From assembly GCA_021156165.1 (NCBI GenBank), contig JAJNBM010000004.1, positions 1 through 59,736 on the forward strand: DNA of 59,736 nucleotides, in the 5' to 3' direction. A program made the position numbers and the translations under genes. Source of the stretch: Gammaproteobacteria bacterium. Its GTDB lineage: Bacteria > Pseudomonadota > Gammaproteobacteria > UBA1113. Positions 17,731 through 26,468 of the stretch are shown in pieces. A model generated the notes under the pieces. The model worked only from the letters and a program-made list of their open reading frames with translations. It was not told the DNA's origin and ran no database searches. Numbering within the stretch: position 1 is the stretch's first letter; each line of letters opens with the position of its first letter.

Positions 17731-17858
17731 TATACTCATAGCAGTTTATTTTTAGGCGCGGCGCCTAGCCCACAGGCAAAAGGAGTGTTTTTACGAATAC
17801 CTGACTTTTGCGAAATGGGCACAATCCAGAAAACCTAAATTCAAATGCGAAGAGTATA
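17731..17858. repeat. Family B repeat, copy 2
   Basis: A 128-base copy in the reverse orientation, TATACTCATAGCAG to AAATGCGAAGAGTATA, lying between the divergent orn and plsY genes. Its position would put repeat sequence in the promoter region of one or both genes. Confidence 0.85.
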
Positions 17859-17929
17859 GTAGCGATTAAATAACCTAAACACAAGCGCAGCCCTTGCTTT
17901 TTACCGCAAAAAAGCTTTCAATACACCCT

Positions 17930-18514
17930 ATGGTAACTTTTATCGTATTCATCCTAGGCGCCTATTTATTAGGGTCTATTTCCAGCGCTGTGCTTATCTG
18001 CCGATTAGCAGGTTTGGGCGACCCGCGCGCACAAGGCTCTGGCAACCCGGGCACGACCAATGTATTGCGCATAGGCGGCAAGAAACTTGCCATTTTTACG
18101 CTATTTGGCGATGCGCTGAAAGGTTTTCTCCCGGTTTATATCGCTCATTTTACCGCCCTATCCGCCACAGCTTTATCTTTTGTAGCCTTAGCCGCTTTTA
18201 TAGGTCATTTGTTTCCAATATTTTTTGGCTTTAAGGGCGGCAAAGGCGTAGCCACGGCATTGGGGGTTTTCTTGGCTCTGGCCTGGCCTGTAGGCTGCAT
18301 GGCACTGATAACGTGGATTGTGGTTGCAGCTTTATTTCGTTATTCTTCTTTAGCGGCATTGGTTATGGCGATATTGTTGCCGCTGTATATTTATCTGTGG
18401 TCCAATCCACACTATTTAGTAGCGATGATTACGTTATCGTTATTATTGATTGTGAAACATCGCGATAATATTCGGCGTTTGCTATCCAACAGTGAAAGTA
18501 AAATCAAACTATAA
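17930..18514 (+). CDS. plsY: Acyl-phosphate:glycerol-3-phosphate acyltransferase
   Basis: A 194-residue inner-membrane enzyme with about five to seven hydrophobic segments that makes lysophosphatidic acid from acyl-phosphate. Family motifs are present: YLLGSISSAVLICRL, the GSGNPGTTNVLRIGGKK loop, and FKGGKGVATALGVF. I chose the ATG at 17930, which begins right at the first membrane helix; an upstream in-frame start adds a short basic leader. Together with plsC at 32.7 kb it could complete phosphatidate synthesis; pgpA next door acts later in the same pathway. Confidence 0.93.
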   Translation: MVTFIVFILGAYLLGSISSAVLICRLAGLGDPRAQGSGNPGTTNVLRIGGKKLAIFTLFGDALKGFLPVYIAHFTALSATALSFVALAAFIGHLFPIFFGFKGGKGVATALGVFLALAWPVGCMALITWIVVAALFRYSSLAALVMAILLPLYIYLWSNPHYLVAMITLSLLLIVKHRDNIRRLLSNSESKIKL

Positions 18515-18515
18515 T

Positions 18516-18645
18516 TATACTCTTCGCATTTGATTTTTAGGTGTTGTGGCCTTCGCTCTCTCGCACTAGTATATGACAAGAGTACGTCACTCTTGGTGCT
18601 CGAGGACTAGTCTTCTACCCTATAGAACCAACTGCTATGAGTATA
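18516..18645. repeat. Family B repeat, copy 3
   Basis: A 130-base copy, TATACTCTTCGCATTTG to CAACTGCTATGAGTATA, one base after the plsY stop. Its far end overlaps the last codons and TAG stop of the convergent pgpA gene (stop at 18635-18637), so the repeat defines the PgpA C-terminus. Confidence 0.85.
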
Positions 18646-19129
18646 TCCACAACTGCAACAATGCCCATGCCATTAGTCCTGCGGCGACGTCATCGGCCAT
18701 CACGCCCCAACCACCGGGCAAATGTTTTTGCAGCCAGTTGATAGGCCAGGGTTTGAAAATATCCAAAATACGAAAGAGGATAAAACCAGCGATCAGCACA
18801 TCTAATCTAAACGGCGCATGACACAGCGTAATCCACATGCCCACCATCTCATCCCACACGATGCTGCTGGGATCTTTTTTACGAAATGCTTTTTCAGAAT
18901 AACCACACAGTGCTACGCCTATAGCAAAAGCGATAACTAACAACAACCCATATTGCCATAAGGGTAATTTACTCAACACATAAAAAAAGGGAATGGCGAT
19001 AAGGCTACCCCACGTGCCGGGCATGCGTGGCAACAAGCCGCTGCCCAAACCGCAGCTTAAATAGTGCAATGGGTTTGATAATACCAATCGGATTATTTGT
19101 TTTTGGCTTAGGGGTTGTTTATCTGTCAT
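18635..19129 (-). CDS. pgpA: Phosphatidylglycerophosphatase A
   Basis: A 164-residue membrane enzyme that dephosphorylates phosphatidylglycerophosphate to phosphatidylglycerol. Features include GLGSGLLPRMPGTWGS near residue 30, the IVWDEMVGMWI metal-binding segment, FRILDIFKPWPI, and the GWGVMADDVAAG motif. Several hydrophobic helices are apparent. The final residues WIYS and the TAG stop fall inside the family B repeat. It follows nusB at a distance of about 185 bases that hold a family C repeat; thiL, which normally lies between nusB and pgpA, is absent. Confidence 0.92.
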   Translation of the reverse strand: MTDKQPLSQKQIIRLVLSNPLHYLSCGLGSGLLPRMPGTWGSLIAIPFFYVLSKLPLWQYGLLLVIAFAIGVALCGYSEKAFRKKDPSSIVWDEMVGMWITLCHAPFRLDVLIAGFILFRILDIFKPWPINWLQKHLPGGWGVMADDVAAGLMAWALLQLWIYS

Positions 19130-19188
19130 TCGTAACTATTCCCATTTTTTCATTAAACTCAAAAACATCCACAAAACGATAATCTGGC

Positions 19189-19246
19189 ATAGGGGCAACC
19201 CCCCGTGGTTGCCCATCTAGGGCAGGCACGGGGGCCTGCCCCTACG
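19189..19246. repeat. Family C palindromic repeat, copy 2
   Basis: The element ATAGGGGCAACC to GGCCTGCCCCTACG contains the same two hairpins as copy 1 in the opposite order, i.e. inverted. It lies between nusB and pgpA on the minus strand, where it would be transcribed if they share a message. Confidence 0.85.
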
Positions 19247-19314
19247 AATACAAGCATTAGCTACCGAATACCATTGACTCACGAGCCGCTCCTACAATAG
19301 ATCTGCGTTTAGCC

Positions 19315-19788
19315 TTATTCTGATTTATCTGCTCTAGTTTGCGACGAACGCCATTCTACCGGTCTTAAGCTAGGCATCAATTTATCCAATACGGCATTGA
19401 TATACTTAAAGCTCTCTTCTGCGCCATAAATTTTTGCCAGTTCAACCGCTTCGTTGATAACGACTCGGTAAGGCGATTCGTAGCAATGGGCAAATTCATA
19501 AGTCCCTAACAGCAAAATAGAACGCTCTATGGGATCAACTTGTTCTAAAGAACGATCTGAATCTTTAGCTATAACGCCGCTTAATATATCACACAGTTTT
19601 GCGTAATGTTCTAAAACACCACTTAGAATTTTATGGAAAAATTCTACATCCATTTGTCTAGCATATTCATCGACCGTAAATTGTCGACTAATATAATTTA
19701 ATTCATTCCCCGTTAATAACCATTGATAAATGGCTTGCATGGCAAAGCGTCTAGACATGCGCCGTTTACGCGGATTAATATTTTGCAT
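19315..19788 (-). CDS. nusB: Transcription antitermination factor NusB
   Basis: A 157-residue all-helical RNA-binding protein that, with NusE (S10), binds boxA in rRNA leaders. RRFAMQAIYQWL near the N-terminus is the arginine-rich boxA-binding helix, and the C-terminal YRVVINEAVELAKIYGAEESFKYINAVLDKL segment is canonical (given here only by its start and end, about residues 107-140). The start lies eight bases from the nrdR end, supporting a glyA-nrdR-nusB message. Confidence 0.93.
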   Translation of the reverse strand: MQNINPRKRRMSRRFAMQAIYQWLLTGNELNYISRQFTVDEYARQMDVEFFHKILSGVLEHYAKLCDILSGVIAKDSDRSLEQVDPIERSILLLGTYEFAHCYESPYRVVINEAVELAKIYGAEESFKYINAVLDKLMPSLRPVEWRSSQTRADKSE

Positions 19789-19795
19789 TGTTTAC

Positions 19796-20254
19796 CTACC
19801 CTTCTCTATGTTTTAATTTTTGTATCTCTTTACGAAATGCCTCTAAATCTTCAAAAGATTTATACACTGAAGCAAAACGCACATATGCGACTTCATCTAA
19901 TAACAGTAATTCTTCCATAACCCATTCTCCGATTAAAGAAGACTGCACTTCACGCTCGGCTACAGCGCGCAAGCGGCTCAAAATATGGTGGATGGCTGCT
20001 TCGATTGCATCTGTAGCCACAGCGCGTTTTTCCAAGGATTTTAAAATACCCACTCTTAACTTGTTTTCGTCAAATTGACTGCGCGTACCGTCGCGTTTGA
20101 TAATACGTGGCCACGATAACTCTACCACTTCAAAAGTCGTGAATCGTTCATTGCAGGATAAACATTCCCGCCTGCGCCGAATTTGATCCCCCGTGACCAC
20201 CAAGCGCGAGTCAATCACCTTTGTTTCTTGAAAATGGCAAAATGGACAATACAT
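19796..20254 (-). CDS. nrdR: Transcriptional repressor NrdR
   Basis: A 152-residue regulator of ribonucleotide reductase genes. It begins [17 protein letters not shown], a zinc ribbon completed by [17 protein letters not shown], followed by an ATP-cone domain starting [11 protein letters not shown]-like (here [19 protein letters not shown]). I chose the ATG at 20254, which starts exactly at the zinc ribbon; a GTG start further up would add 19 residues unlike the family. No NrdR box was looked for beyond this window. It lies 29 bases after glyA. Confidence 0.94.
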   Translation of the reverse strand: MYCPFCHFQETKVIDSRLVVTGDQIRRRRECLSCNERFTTFEVVELSWPRIIKRDGTRSQFDENKLRVGILKSLEKRAVATDAIEAAIHHILSRLRAVAEREVQSSLIGEWVMEELLLLDEVAYVRFASVYKSFEDLEAFRKEIQKLKHREG

Positions 20255-20283
20255 CGTAAAACTACCTACTCCTGGATACGTCC

Positions 20284-21534
20284 TTATTGATAAACCGGAA
20301 AACGTTGACACAATTGTAACACTTCTGTGCGAACTTGTTGCAATACGCGCTCATCACTGATATTTTCCAACACGCGCTGTATCCACTCGGCTAAAAGGCG
20401 CATCTCGGCTTCTTTAAAACCGCGCGTCGTTGCTGCGGGCGTACCCAAACGCAAGCCGCTGGTGACAAAAGGCGAGCGCGTTTCATGCGGAACTGTATTT
20501 TTATTGACCGTGATGTTGGCCTTCCCTAAAGCTTCTTCCGCATCTTTGCCCGTATAAGGTTTATCCAGTAAGCTTAACAAGAATAAGTGGTTATCGGTAC
20601 CCCCAGAGACAATGTTAAAACCCTTTTCCATCAGTAGAGATGCCAAAATTCGCGCATTTTTAACCACCTGCTGTTGATACGCCTTAAATTCGGGTTGTAA
20701 GGCTTCTTTAAATGCCACAGCCTTAGCAGCAATAACGTGCATTAAAGGCCCACCTTGCATCCCTGGAAAAACAACTGAATTCAGCTTTTTCTCAATTTCC
20801 GGATTCGATTTGGCTAAAATTAAACCACCGCGCGGTCCGCGTAAGGTCTTATGAGTAGTTGAAGTAGTGACATCCGCGATGGCAACCGGAGAAGGATATA
20901 CGCCCGCCGCAACCAATCCGGCTACATGCGCCATATCGACTACAAAATATGCATCAATGCGATCGGCAATTTCTCGAAAAATAGACCAATCTACGCTGCG
21001 TGAATAAGCCGAAAACCCCGCTAAAATCATTTTAGGCTTGTGTTCTAAGGCTAAGGCTTCAACCTGTTTATAATCTATGTAGCCTTTTTCATCCAAGCCA
21101 TAAGAAATAGGACGATATAATTTGCCGGAAAAATTGACTTTAGAACCATGCGTTAAATGCCCACCTTGCGATAAGTCCATACCCAAAAAGGTATCACCCG
21201 GCTCCATTAAGGCCATATACACCGCGGCATTGGCTTGAGAGCCTGAATGCGGTTGCACATTGGCATAAGCGGCTCCAAACAATTCTTTGACGCGATGAAT
21301 GGCAATACTCTCGGCAACATCTACATATTCGCAACCACCATAATAGCGCTTACCCGGATAACCTTCAGCATATTTATTGGTTAATTGCGACCCTTGCGCT
21401 TCTAATACTGCCGGACTGACATAATTTTCAGAGGCGATTAATTCTATATGCTCTTCTTGCCTACGTTCTTCGGCGGCAACAGCCTGATATAATTCTGGAT
21501 CGACCTCGGCTAACGAGGAATGTTTATTAAACAT
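20284..21534 (-). CDS. glyA: Serine hydroxymethyltransferase
   Basis: A 416-residue PLP enzyme that converts serine and tetrahydrofolate to glycine and 5,10-methylene-tetrahydrofolate. [25 protein letters not shown], the [14 protein letters not shown] segment, and the PLP-lysine motif [14 protein letters not shown] are intact. A TAAGGA site precedes the ATG. It leads the glyA-nrdR-nusB run, an arrangement conserved in gammaproteobacteria, but the riboflavin genes that often lie between nrdR and nusB are missing. Confidence 0.96.
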   Translation of the reverse strand: MFNKHSSLAEVDPELYQAVAAEERRQEEHIELIASENYVSPAVLEAQGSQLTNKYAEGYPGKRYYGGCEYVDVAESIAIHRVKELFGAAYANVQPHSGSQANAAVYMALMEPGDTFLGMDLSQGGHLTHGSKVNFSGKLYRPISYGLDEKGYIDYKQVEALALEHKPKMILAGFSAYSRSVDWSIFREIADRIDAYFVVDMAHVAGLVAAGVYPSPVAIADVTTSTTHKTLRGPRGGLILAKSNPEIEKKLNSVVFPGMQGGPLMHVIAAKAVAFKEALQPEFKAYQQQVVKNARILASLLMEKGFNIVSGGTDNHLFLLSLLDKPYTGKDAEEALGKANITVNKNTVPHETRSPFVTSGLRLGTPAATTRGFKEAEMRLLAEWIQRVLENISDERVLQQVRTEVLQLCQRFPVYQ

Positions 21535-21705
21535 GCTGATTCCTTAGAAATAGGCTTAATGAGAACATAATTGTACAATAAAGGTAAGGAAAAAGCGAGC
21601 CGAAAAATCAGTAAGAGTCAAAAATTATTGTGAAATCAAAATGATAGAGACCTTGCGCGCTATCGCCGTCGCGAAGAAAGGCCCTATAGAATAGACCAGA
21701 AACAC

Positions 21706-21903
21706 CTAAGATGGGCGTTTCCCCAATGCCTTTTCTATTTTTTTATCGGTTTTATATTGACTTAATGCGTACACCGACCATAGAGCTGCAGGGATCCAGC
21801 CAATCAATGTAATTTGTAATAACAAGCAACAAATACCAGCTAGAGGCCTGCCTATGGTGAAGAATTGTACGAATGGTAGAAATATGGCTAATAGTAATCT
21901 CAT
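21706..21903 (-). CDS. YqaE/Pmp3-like small membrane protein
   Basis: About 65 residues from the ATG at 21903; an upstream start would add a Cys-rich leader unlike the family. Two hydrophobic helices, LLLAIFLPFVQFF and a second one ending LIGWIPAALWSVYAL, match the UPF0057/Pmp3 pattern (GWIPxxxxAxY). A basic KTDKKIEKALGKR tail follows. Such proteins are linked to membrane potential and salt stress in other organisms; the role here is inferred. The gene is isolated, divergent from ettA. Confidence 0.65.
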   Translation of the reverse strand: MRLLLAIFLPFVQFFTIGRPLAGICCLLLQITLIGWIPAALWSVYALSQYKTDKKIEKALGKRPS

Positions 21904-22028
21904 TGAGCAACTTCCTCCGCAAATAAGACAATGATACCATTCCATATGCTCATTTTAAATATCTCACATTGCTTTTCACACGCCAATCGGTTATCTTATG
22001 CACAATCCAACTTTGAAGAGGTCCCCCT

Positions 22029-23705
22029 GTGGCACAATACATCTACAACATGCGCGGCGTCAGTAAAATCGTTCCACCCAATCGCACTATTTTAAAAGAC
22101 ATTTATCTTTCCTTTTATCCAGGCGCTAAAATCGGCGTATTGGGTTTAAATGGCTCGGGCAAATCGACACTATTACGGATTTTGGCCGGCATCGATCGTG
22201 AATTTGAAGGCGAAGCCAAAGCCAATCCCGGCACGCGTATCGGTTATTTACCTCAAGAGCCGCAGTTAGACCCTACCAAAACCGTACGCGGCAATGTAGA
22301 GCTGGCCGTTGCTGAAACGCTGCAACTATTACAACAATTCAACGACATCAGCCTACGTTTTGGTGAGCCTTTAAGCGATGACGAAATGAATACGCTATTG
22401 GAAGAGCAAGGTAATTTGCAAAATAAAATCGACGCTGTGAATGGTTGGGATATAGAACGCACTTTAGAATTAGCCGCTGATGCACTGCGTTTACCCGCTT
22501 GGGATGCCAATATCAATCAGCTTTCGGGCGGTGAAAAACGTCGTATCGCTTTATGTCAATTGTTATTATCTTCACCCGATATGTTGCTGTTAGACGAACC
22601 GACTAACCACCTCGATGCAGAAAGTGTCGCTTGGTTAGAGCATTTCTTACAAAGTTACAAAGGCACTGTCATCGCTGTTACCCACGATCGCTATTTCTTA
22701 GATAACGTCGCTGGCTGGATCTTAGAATTAGACCGCGGAGCAGGTATTCCTTTTGAGGGCAATTATTCTTCGTGGCTAGAACAAAAAGAACAACGCTTAG
22801 CGCAAGAAGAACGTCAAGAAAAATCGCATCAAAAAGCCTTGGCGGCAGAATTGGAATGGGTACGCGCTAATCCTAAGGGCAAACGCACTAAAAACAAGGC
22901 TCGTTTAGCACGTTTTGAAGAAATGAATTCTAAAGAGTTTCAACAACGTAATGAAACTCAAGAAATTTATATTCCGCCAGGACAACGTTTGGGTGACGTC
23001 GTCATTGAAGCCAATAAGCTCCATAAAACCTTCGATGGCCGTATTTTATTTCAAGATCTGTCTTTCAGCTTACCTAAAGGTGGCATCTTGGGCATTATTG
23101 GTGCCAATGGTGCGGGTAAATCTACTTTATTAAAATTAATTACTGGACAAGAAAAACCGGATAGCGGCAGTTTGCGTATCGGTGAAACGGTGCAGTTGTC
23201 GTATGTAGATCAATCGCGCGATACATTGAATGCGAAGAAAACTGTGTGGGAAGAGTTATCCGATGGCCTCGATCAAATCATTGTCGGCAGTTATCAAGTT
23301 CCCTCACGCGCTTATTTAGGCCGTTTCAATTTTAAGGGAAGCGACCAACAGAAATATATAGGCGATCTGTCTGGCGGTGAAAGAAACCGCGTGCATTTGG
23401 CAAAAATGTTAAAAAGTGGTGGCAATGTTTTATTATTAGATGAACCTACCAACGACTTAGACGTAGAAACCCTGCGTGCCTTAGAAGAAGCCTTGCTGAC
23501 ATTCCCAGGCTCTGCGGTAATCGTCTCGCACGATCGCTGGTTTCTAGATCGTGTCGCAACGCATATACTGGCCTTTGAAGACGACGGCAGCGCCACTTGG
23601 TTTGAAGGCAGCTTTAGCGAATATGAAGAAGATAAGATCAAACGTTTAGGGACCGATGCACTGCTTCCTAAGCGCATCAAACAACGCGTCGCCATGATGA
23701 ATTAA
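22029..23705 (+). CDS. ettA: Energy-dependent translational throttle protein EttA
   Basis: A 558-residue ABC-F ATPase with two nucleotide-binding domains and no membrane segment; EttA binds the ribosomal E site and gates elongation according to ATP/ADP. Walker A motifs GLNGSGKST and GANGAGKST, signatures [11 protein letters not shown] and [11 protein letters not shown], and [16 protein letters not shown] are all present, as is the linker with [13 protein letters not shown]. The start is GTG at 22029. The tusD gene begins five bases after the stop, so it appears to head a tus operon. Confidence 0.94.
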   Translation: MAQYIYNMRGVSKIVPPNRTILKDIYLSFYPGAKIGVLGLNGSGKSTLLRILAGIDREFEGEAKANPGTRIGYLPQEPQLDPTKTVRGNVELAVAETLQLLQQFNDISLRFGEPLSDDEMNTLLEEQGNLQNKIDAVNGWDIERTLELAADALRLPAWDANINQLSGGEKRRIALCQLLLSSPDMLLLDEPTNHLDAESVAWLEHFLQSYKGTVIAVTHDRYFLDNVAGWILELDRGAGIPFEGNYSSWLEQKEQRLAQEERQEKSHQKALAAELEWVRANPKGKRTKNKARLARFEEMNSKEFQQRNETQEIYIPPGQRLGDVVIEANKLHKTFDGRILFQDLSFSLPKGGILGIIGANGAGKSTLLKLITGQEKPDSGSLRIGETVQLSYVDQSRDTLNAKKTVWEELSDGLDQIIVGSYQVPSRAYLGRFNFKGSDQQKYIGDLSGGERNRVHLAKMLKSGGNVLLLDEPTNDLDVETLRALEEALLTFPGSAVIVSHDRWFLDRVATHILAFEDDGSATWFEGSFSEYEEDKIKRLGTDALLPKRIKQRVAMMN

Positions 23706-23710
23706 GCGAC

Positions 23711-24031
23711 ATGAATAAGCAAACTATTGCTTTGGTAGTGCAATGCCCGCCGGATCAAAGCAGTAGCCTCTGTGCATTTCGGTTGGCGCAAACGATAGTT
23801 TCTAGTAATGATGCAACCCTGAGCGGTATTTTTTTTTACGGCGACGGCGCTTATCATGCGCTCCGTCCTGTGTTAGATTGGAGCGCGTTGCAGGTAGATT
23901 TGGGCGTTTGCGTAGCGAGCTTGCAGCGCCGTGGAGGCGAAGAGGCGGTAGTAGGTAGTTTTAACAGTGTAGGTTTAGGATATTTGGCAGCGTTGTACCA
24001 GCAGAATAATAAGGTGATTGTTTTGGGGTGA
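23711..24031 (+). CDS. tusD: Sulfur-relay protein TusD/DsrE family
   Basis: A 106-residue DsrE-fold protein, slightly shorter than typical TusD. It has the GIFFYGDGAYHA segment and a conserved cysteine in LGVCVASLQRRG, equivalent to the active Cys that carries persulfide in TusD. In the TusBCD complex it accepts sulfur from TusA and passes it to TusE for 2-thiolation of tRNA wobble uridine. The C-terminus (YLAALYQQNNKVIVLG) is complete. A family D repeat separates it from tusC. Confidence 0.88.
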   Translation: MNKQTIALVVQCPPDQSSSLCAFRLAQTIVSSNDATLSGIFFYGDGAYHALRPVLDWSALQVDLGVCVASLQRRGGEEAVVGSFNSVGLGYLAALYQQNNKVIVLG

Positions 24032-24051
24032 GGGTTGGGTTACATGTTAAT

Positions 24052-24085
24052 CCCTGGATTGCTTCGCAAGCTCGCAATGACAGGG
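24052..24085. repeat. Family D palindromic repeat, copy 1
   Basis: CCCTGGATTGCTTCGCAAGC to TCGCAATGACAGGG, with ends CCCTG/CAGGG and an internal ATTGC/GCAAT stem. It lies inside the putative tus operon between tusD and tusC. Related sequence occurs at 33569-33614 and in two inverted arms at 35221-35360. Confidence 0.75.
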
Positions 24086-24117
24086 ATCCTCGTTAATGAC
24101 AGATTCTGGGAAACAGT

Positions 24118-24459
24118 ATGAACCACAACATCGTTTGTATTAAACAAAGCGCTCGTAATGAACAACATGAATATGAATGTTTAGATCTCATCATGGCGCT
24201 GGCAAGCTTTGATTATCGCATACAGCTCATTTTTTACGGCGATGGCGTCTATTCCTTATTCGATACCCATACCGAATCCACTTATAACAAACGTTTACAA
24301 GCATTGCCGCTGTTCGACGTTAACGACATTTGGGTAGATGAAGCTAGTTTAAATACGCGGCAATGGAATGTGTCGCACTTACCCGATCTGGCTAAGCCTA
24401 TCGCATCGACAGAGTTAAAAGCTTTATTAAATAACAGTCTGGCGGTTTATACGTTATGA
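24118..24459 (+). CDS. tusC: Sulfur-relay protein TusC/DsrF family
   Basis: A 113-residue DsrE-fold subunit of the TusBCD heterohexamer. The LIFYGDGVYSLFD segment and the LPLFDVNDIWVDEASL stretch fit TusC. It has a Cys in NHNIVCIKQ and one in YECLDLI. The stop overlaps tusB by four bases (ATGA). Assignment within the family rests on order (D-C-B-E) and the overall pattern. Confidence 0.85.
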   Translation: MNHNIVCIKQSARNEQHEYECLDLIMALASFDYRIQLIFYGDGVYSLFDTHTESTYNKRLQALPLFDVNDIWVDEASLNTRQWNVSHLPDLAKPIASTELKALLNNSLAVYTL

Positions 24460-24722
24460 GTATATTGTATCTATGGCAAAAACCAAACTGGCATGATTTT
24501 CCCAGCGCGGTATTCGATGCTACCGATGCTTGCATTTTAATAGGCGATGGTGTTTTTGCAGCGGTGTTGCAGGAAGAAAAACCTACCCTACCCTGCCCGC
24601 TCTTTATCTTGGCAGAAGATTTAGATACAAGAAAAATTTCATCGTCGCTCAATGCAACGATAATCGATGAGGCACAATGGCTACGCTTGATCTTAGCGCA
24701 CAGCAAAGTAGTGAGTTTTTGA
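24456..24722 (+). CDS. tusB: Sulfur-relay protein TusB/DsrH family
   Basis: An 88-residue small subunit of the TusBCD complex. The pattern CILIGDGVFAAVL, with a central ILAEDLDTR and a C-terminal EAQWLRLILAHSKVVSF stretch, fits TusB/DsrH (W-x-L-x2-x-H-x2-V at the end). It starts four bases inside tusC and its TGA overlaps the tusE ATG (TGATG), so all three are coupled. Confidence 0.85.
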   Translation: MSILYLWQKPNWHDFPSAVFDATDACILIGDGVFAAVLQEEKPTLPCPLFILAEDLDTRKISSSLNATIIDEAQWLRLILAHSKVVSF

Positions 24723-25030
24723 TGATAGCGTTTACCCAAGAAGGTTATTTGGAAGATCCTAGTCTGTGGACAGAAATCCTCGCCATAGAAATAGCACAAC
24801 AAGAAGGAATAGAATTAACGTCACACCATTGGCAAATTTTACATGCGCTACGCCAGTTCTATCAGCAATATGCCCTGCTGCCCACTATGCGCGTTTTTTT
24901 AAAATACTTGCGTCAGGAATTAAAATTAAGCGATATAGACAGCGCGCAATTATATGCGTTATTTCCTAAAGGGCCTATTTTACAGGGTACTAAAATTGCA
25001 GGGCTAGCTAAGCCTAAACATTGTATTTGA
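24722..25030 (+). CDS. tusE: Sulfur-carrier protein TusE/DsrC family
   Basis: A 102-residue DsrC-fold protein from the ATG at 24722 (an upstream in-frame start would overlap tusB heavily). FTQEGYLEDPSLWTEILA, the LTSHHWQILHALRQFY helix, and a C-terminal arm ending KPKHCI with the conserved penultimate cysteine are diagnostic. It takes persulfide from TusBCD and hands it to the tRNA thiolase MnmA. An unusual placement is directly after ettA-tusDCB with the convergent pilin gene starting one base after its stop. Confidence 0.92.
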   Translation: MIAFTQEGYLEDPSLWTEILAIEIAQQEGIELTSHHWQILHALRQFYQQYALLPTMRVFLKYLRQELKLSDIDSAQLYALFPKGPILQGTKIAGLAKPKHCI

Positions 25031-25690
25031 TTAGGTGAGGTCCATCACGATAGACAGTGTGCCCGTGCTAGCGCCTTGAGTATATTGACACACCGCCGCG
25101 CCTTGGGCTGTTTTTGTTATTGTATTACCGTCTTTGTCTTTCCCCACCGCCGTTACCCCTCCCCCAGTAGGATTAGTAAGGGTATAAGTTCCATATTTAT
25201 GGGTAACACCGTTCAACGTTACCGTTCCCGGAGAAGGCAAAGGTAACATGCTGGACAATTGTGTCGCTAAAGTACCGCAAATTCCGCCAGCCTTATTTTT
25301 AAAAGTAGATGTCGCACTCGTTTTAACAGGTACATTGTAAAAGCTAATACCGAGGTAATTGCCGCTGGTAGATACGACCAAAGAATTAGGTTGTATGGAC
25401 CAAGGGTTCACCGTATCAGAAGCCGCTAACAATCCCGCCGCTTGTAAATCGGCCAAAGGAACTTTGCCTGAGGTATAGTTAGGCGTTTGTGCGTAAGCAC
25501 GCACCGCATTGCCTATATCCCTTGTTATATTAATGGTGGCTACCATATTGGCATTACTATTGGCGGTTTGAAAATAAATCACAACCGCCATAATAACAAC
25601 AACCCCTACCGCCAACGCCAGCACCGTTTCCAGCAAGGTTAACCCTTTTTGTTTACAACGCATGGCTACTGTCATTGGCGAATTGTTCAC
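25031..25690 (-). CDS. Type IV prepilin-like protein 6 (type A, long)
   Basis: A 219-residue prepilin. The leader ends MRCKQKG, then a mature N-terminus LTLLETVLALAVGVVVIMAV with the Phe replaced by Leu and the invariant Glu at position 5. The mature helix continues to about residue 50. It shares with the 197-residue protein at 27636-28229 the motifs AVRAYAQT, VNPWS, LSSMLPLP, TVTLNGVTHKYG, AAVCQYTQG and a closing IVMDL. Two Cys (GGICGTLA and AAVCQY) could form the pilin disulfide loop. It is the last gene of a six-pilin cluster; the previous pilin ends 19 bases earlier. Confidence 0.85.
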   Translation of the reverse strand: MNNSPMTVAMRCKQKGLTLLETVLALAVGVVVIMAVVIYFQTANSNANMVATINITRDIGNAVRAYAQTPNYTSGKVPLADLQAAGLLAASDTVNPWSIQPNSLVVSTSGNYLGISFYNVPVKTSATSTFKNKAGGICGTLATQLSSMLPLPSPGTVTLNGVTHKYGTYTLTNPTGGGVTAVGKDKDGNTITKTAQGAAVCQYTQGASTGTLSIVMDLT

Positions 25691-25709
25691 GATTTTTCCC
25701 TACCTCGGT

Positions 25710-26237
25710 TTAAAGATTACGCGTAATTTCACACAGTCCGCCGGTCGTTTTACCATCGACTGTTTGCTCTACATCACCAGTTGCAGCACCCTGCGATGCA
25801 TTAGCAACTGCCAAACAAAGAGCATCGTCATACCCAAGGCTACTAATAGTAATTGCGATCGTACCAGGTGAACCTTTATTAGTGCCCGTGCTTGCCGCCA
25901 CAGTTGCCGTGTAGTTACCCCCCCAAGGATCGCTCATTGGAGTTGGCAGATAACCCACTCCCTGCAACACACCGATAGCATCCGTCGCTGGCGCTTCTGG
26001 AGTAATTAAAGCGTTTAAAGCAGCTGATCCAGGCGCAATGTAATTGTCAGCTGCCGCCACAATAGTATTTATATCTGTCGTCGCCTTACTGGTATTCTGG
26101 CTATTCTTGGTCGAGGTATAAAATATAACCGCGGCAATCACGATCAACGCACCCACCGCTATCGCAAACATGGTTTCTAATAACGTTATACCCGCCATTT
26201 TGCTAATCGGTTTTCTCATCAACATTTGTTTCATCAC
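25710..26237 (-). CDS. Type IV prepilin-like protein 5 (type B)
   Basis: A 175-residue prepilin with a leader MMKQMLMRKPISKMAG and mature ITLLETMFAIAVGALIVIA. It has the invariant Glu5, a PMSDPWGGNY motif, and two C-terminal cysteines (ALCLAVA and GGLCEI) spaced for a disulfide. Leader residues MxRKPxSxM match those of pilin 1 (148 residues, 28251-28697). With pilin 6 it forms a B-A pair mirroring pilins 1 and 2. Secreted by or built into a pilus; surface location is inferred. Confidence 0.85.
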   Translation of the reverse strand: MMKQMLMRKPISKMAGITLLETMFAIAVGALIVIAAVIFYTSTKNSQNTSKATTDINTIVAAADNYIAPGSAALNALITPEAPATDAIGVLQGVGYLPTPMSDPWGGNYTATVAASTGTNKGSPGTIAITISSLGYDDALCLAVANASQGAATGDVEQTVDGKTTGGLCEITRNL

Positions 26238-26354
26238 ATTATCTCCTCAAAAAATTAAAAAAACTAAAACACTTAAAAAAAAACTATTTTTCCCTTCGGC
26301 TTCAACCCCCCACATTCGGCTAAACTCTAAACCATTAGCAGAACCTTGATCTGC

Positions 26355-26374
26355 CGTAGGGGGTTGCCCCTACG
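26355..26374. repeat. Family C half repeat
   Basis: A 20-base perfect-looking palindrome CGTAGGGGGTTGCCCCTACG, one hairpin of the family C element, lying in a 231-base gap between pilins 4 and 5. The rest of the gap is AT-rich with no ORF. Confidence 0.75.
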
Positions 26375-26468
26375 AATCCACTGTTGGCAGCAGAAAAAAC
26401 CTTTACCAAATCGATCTGTTTATCCTTCTCTTACCAACCCTTTCCCTTAACCGAATACCATTACCACC

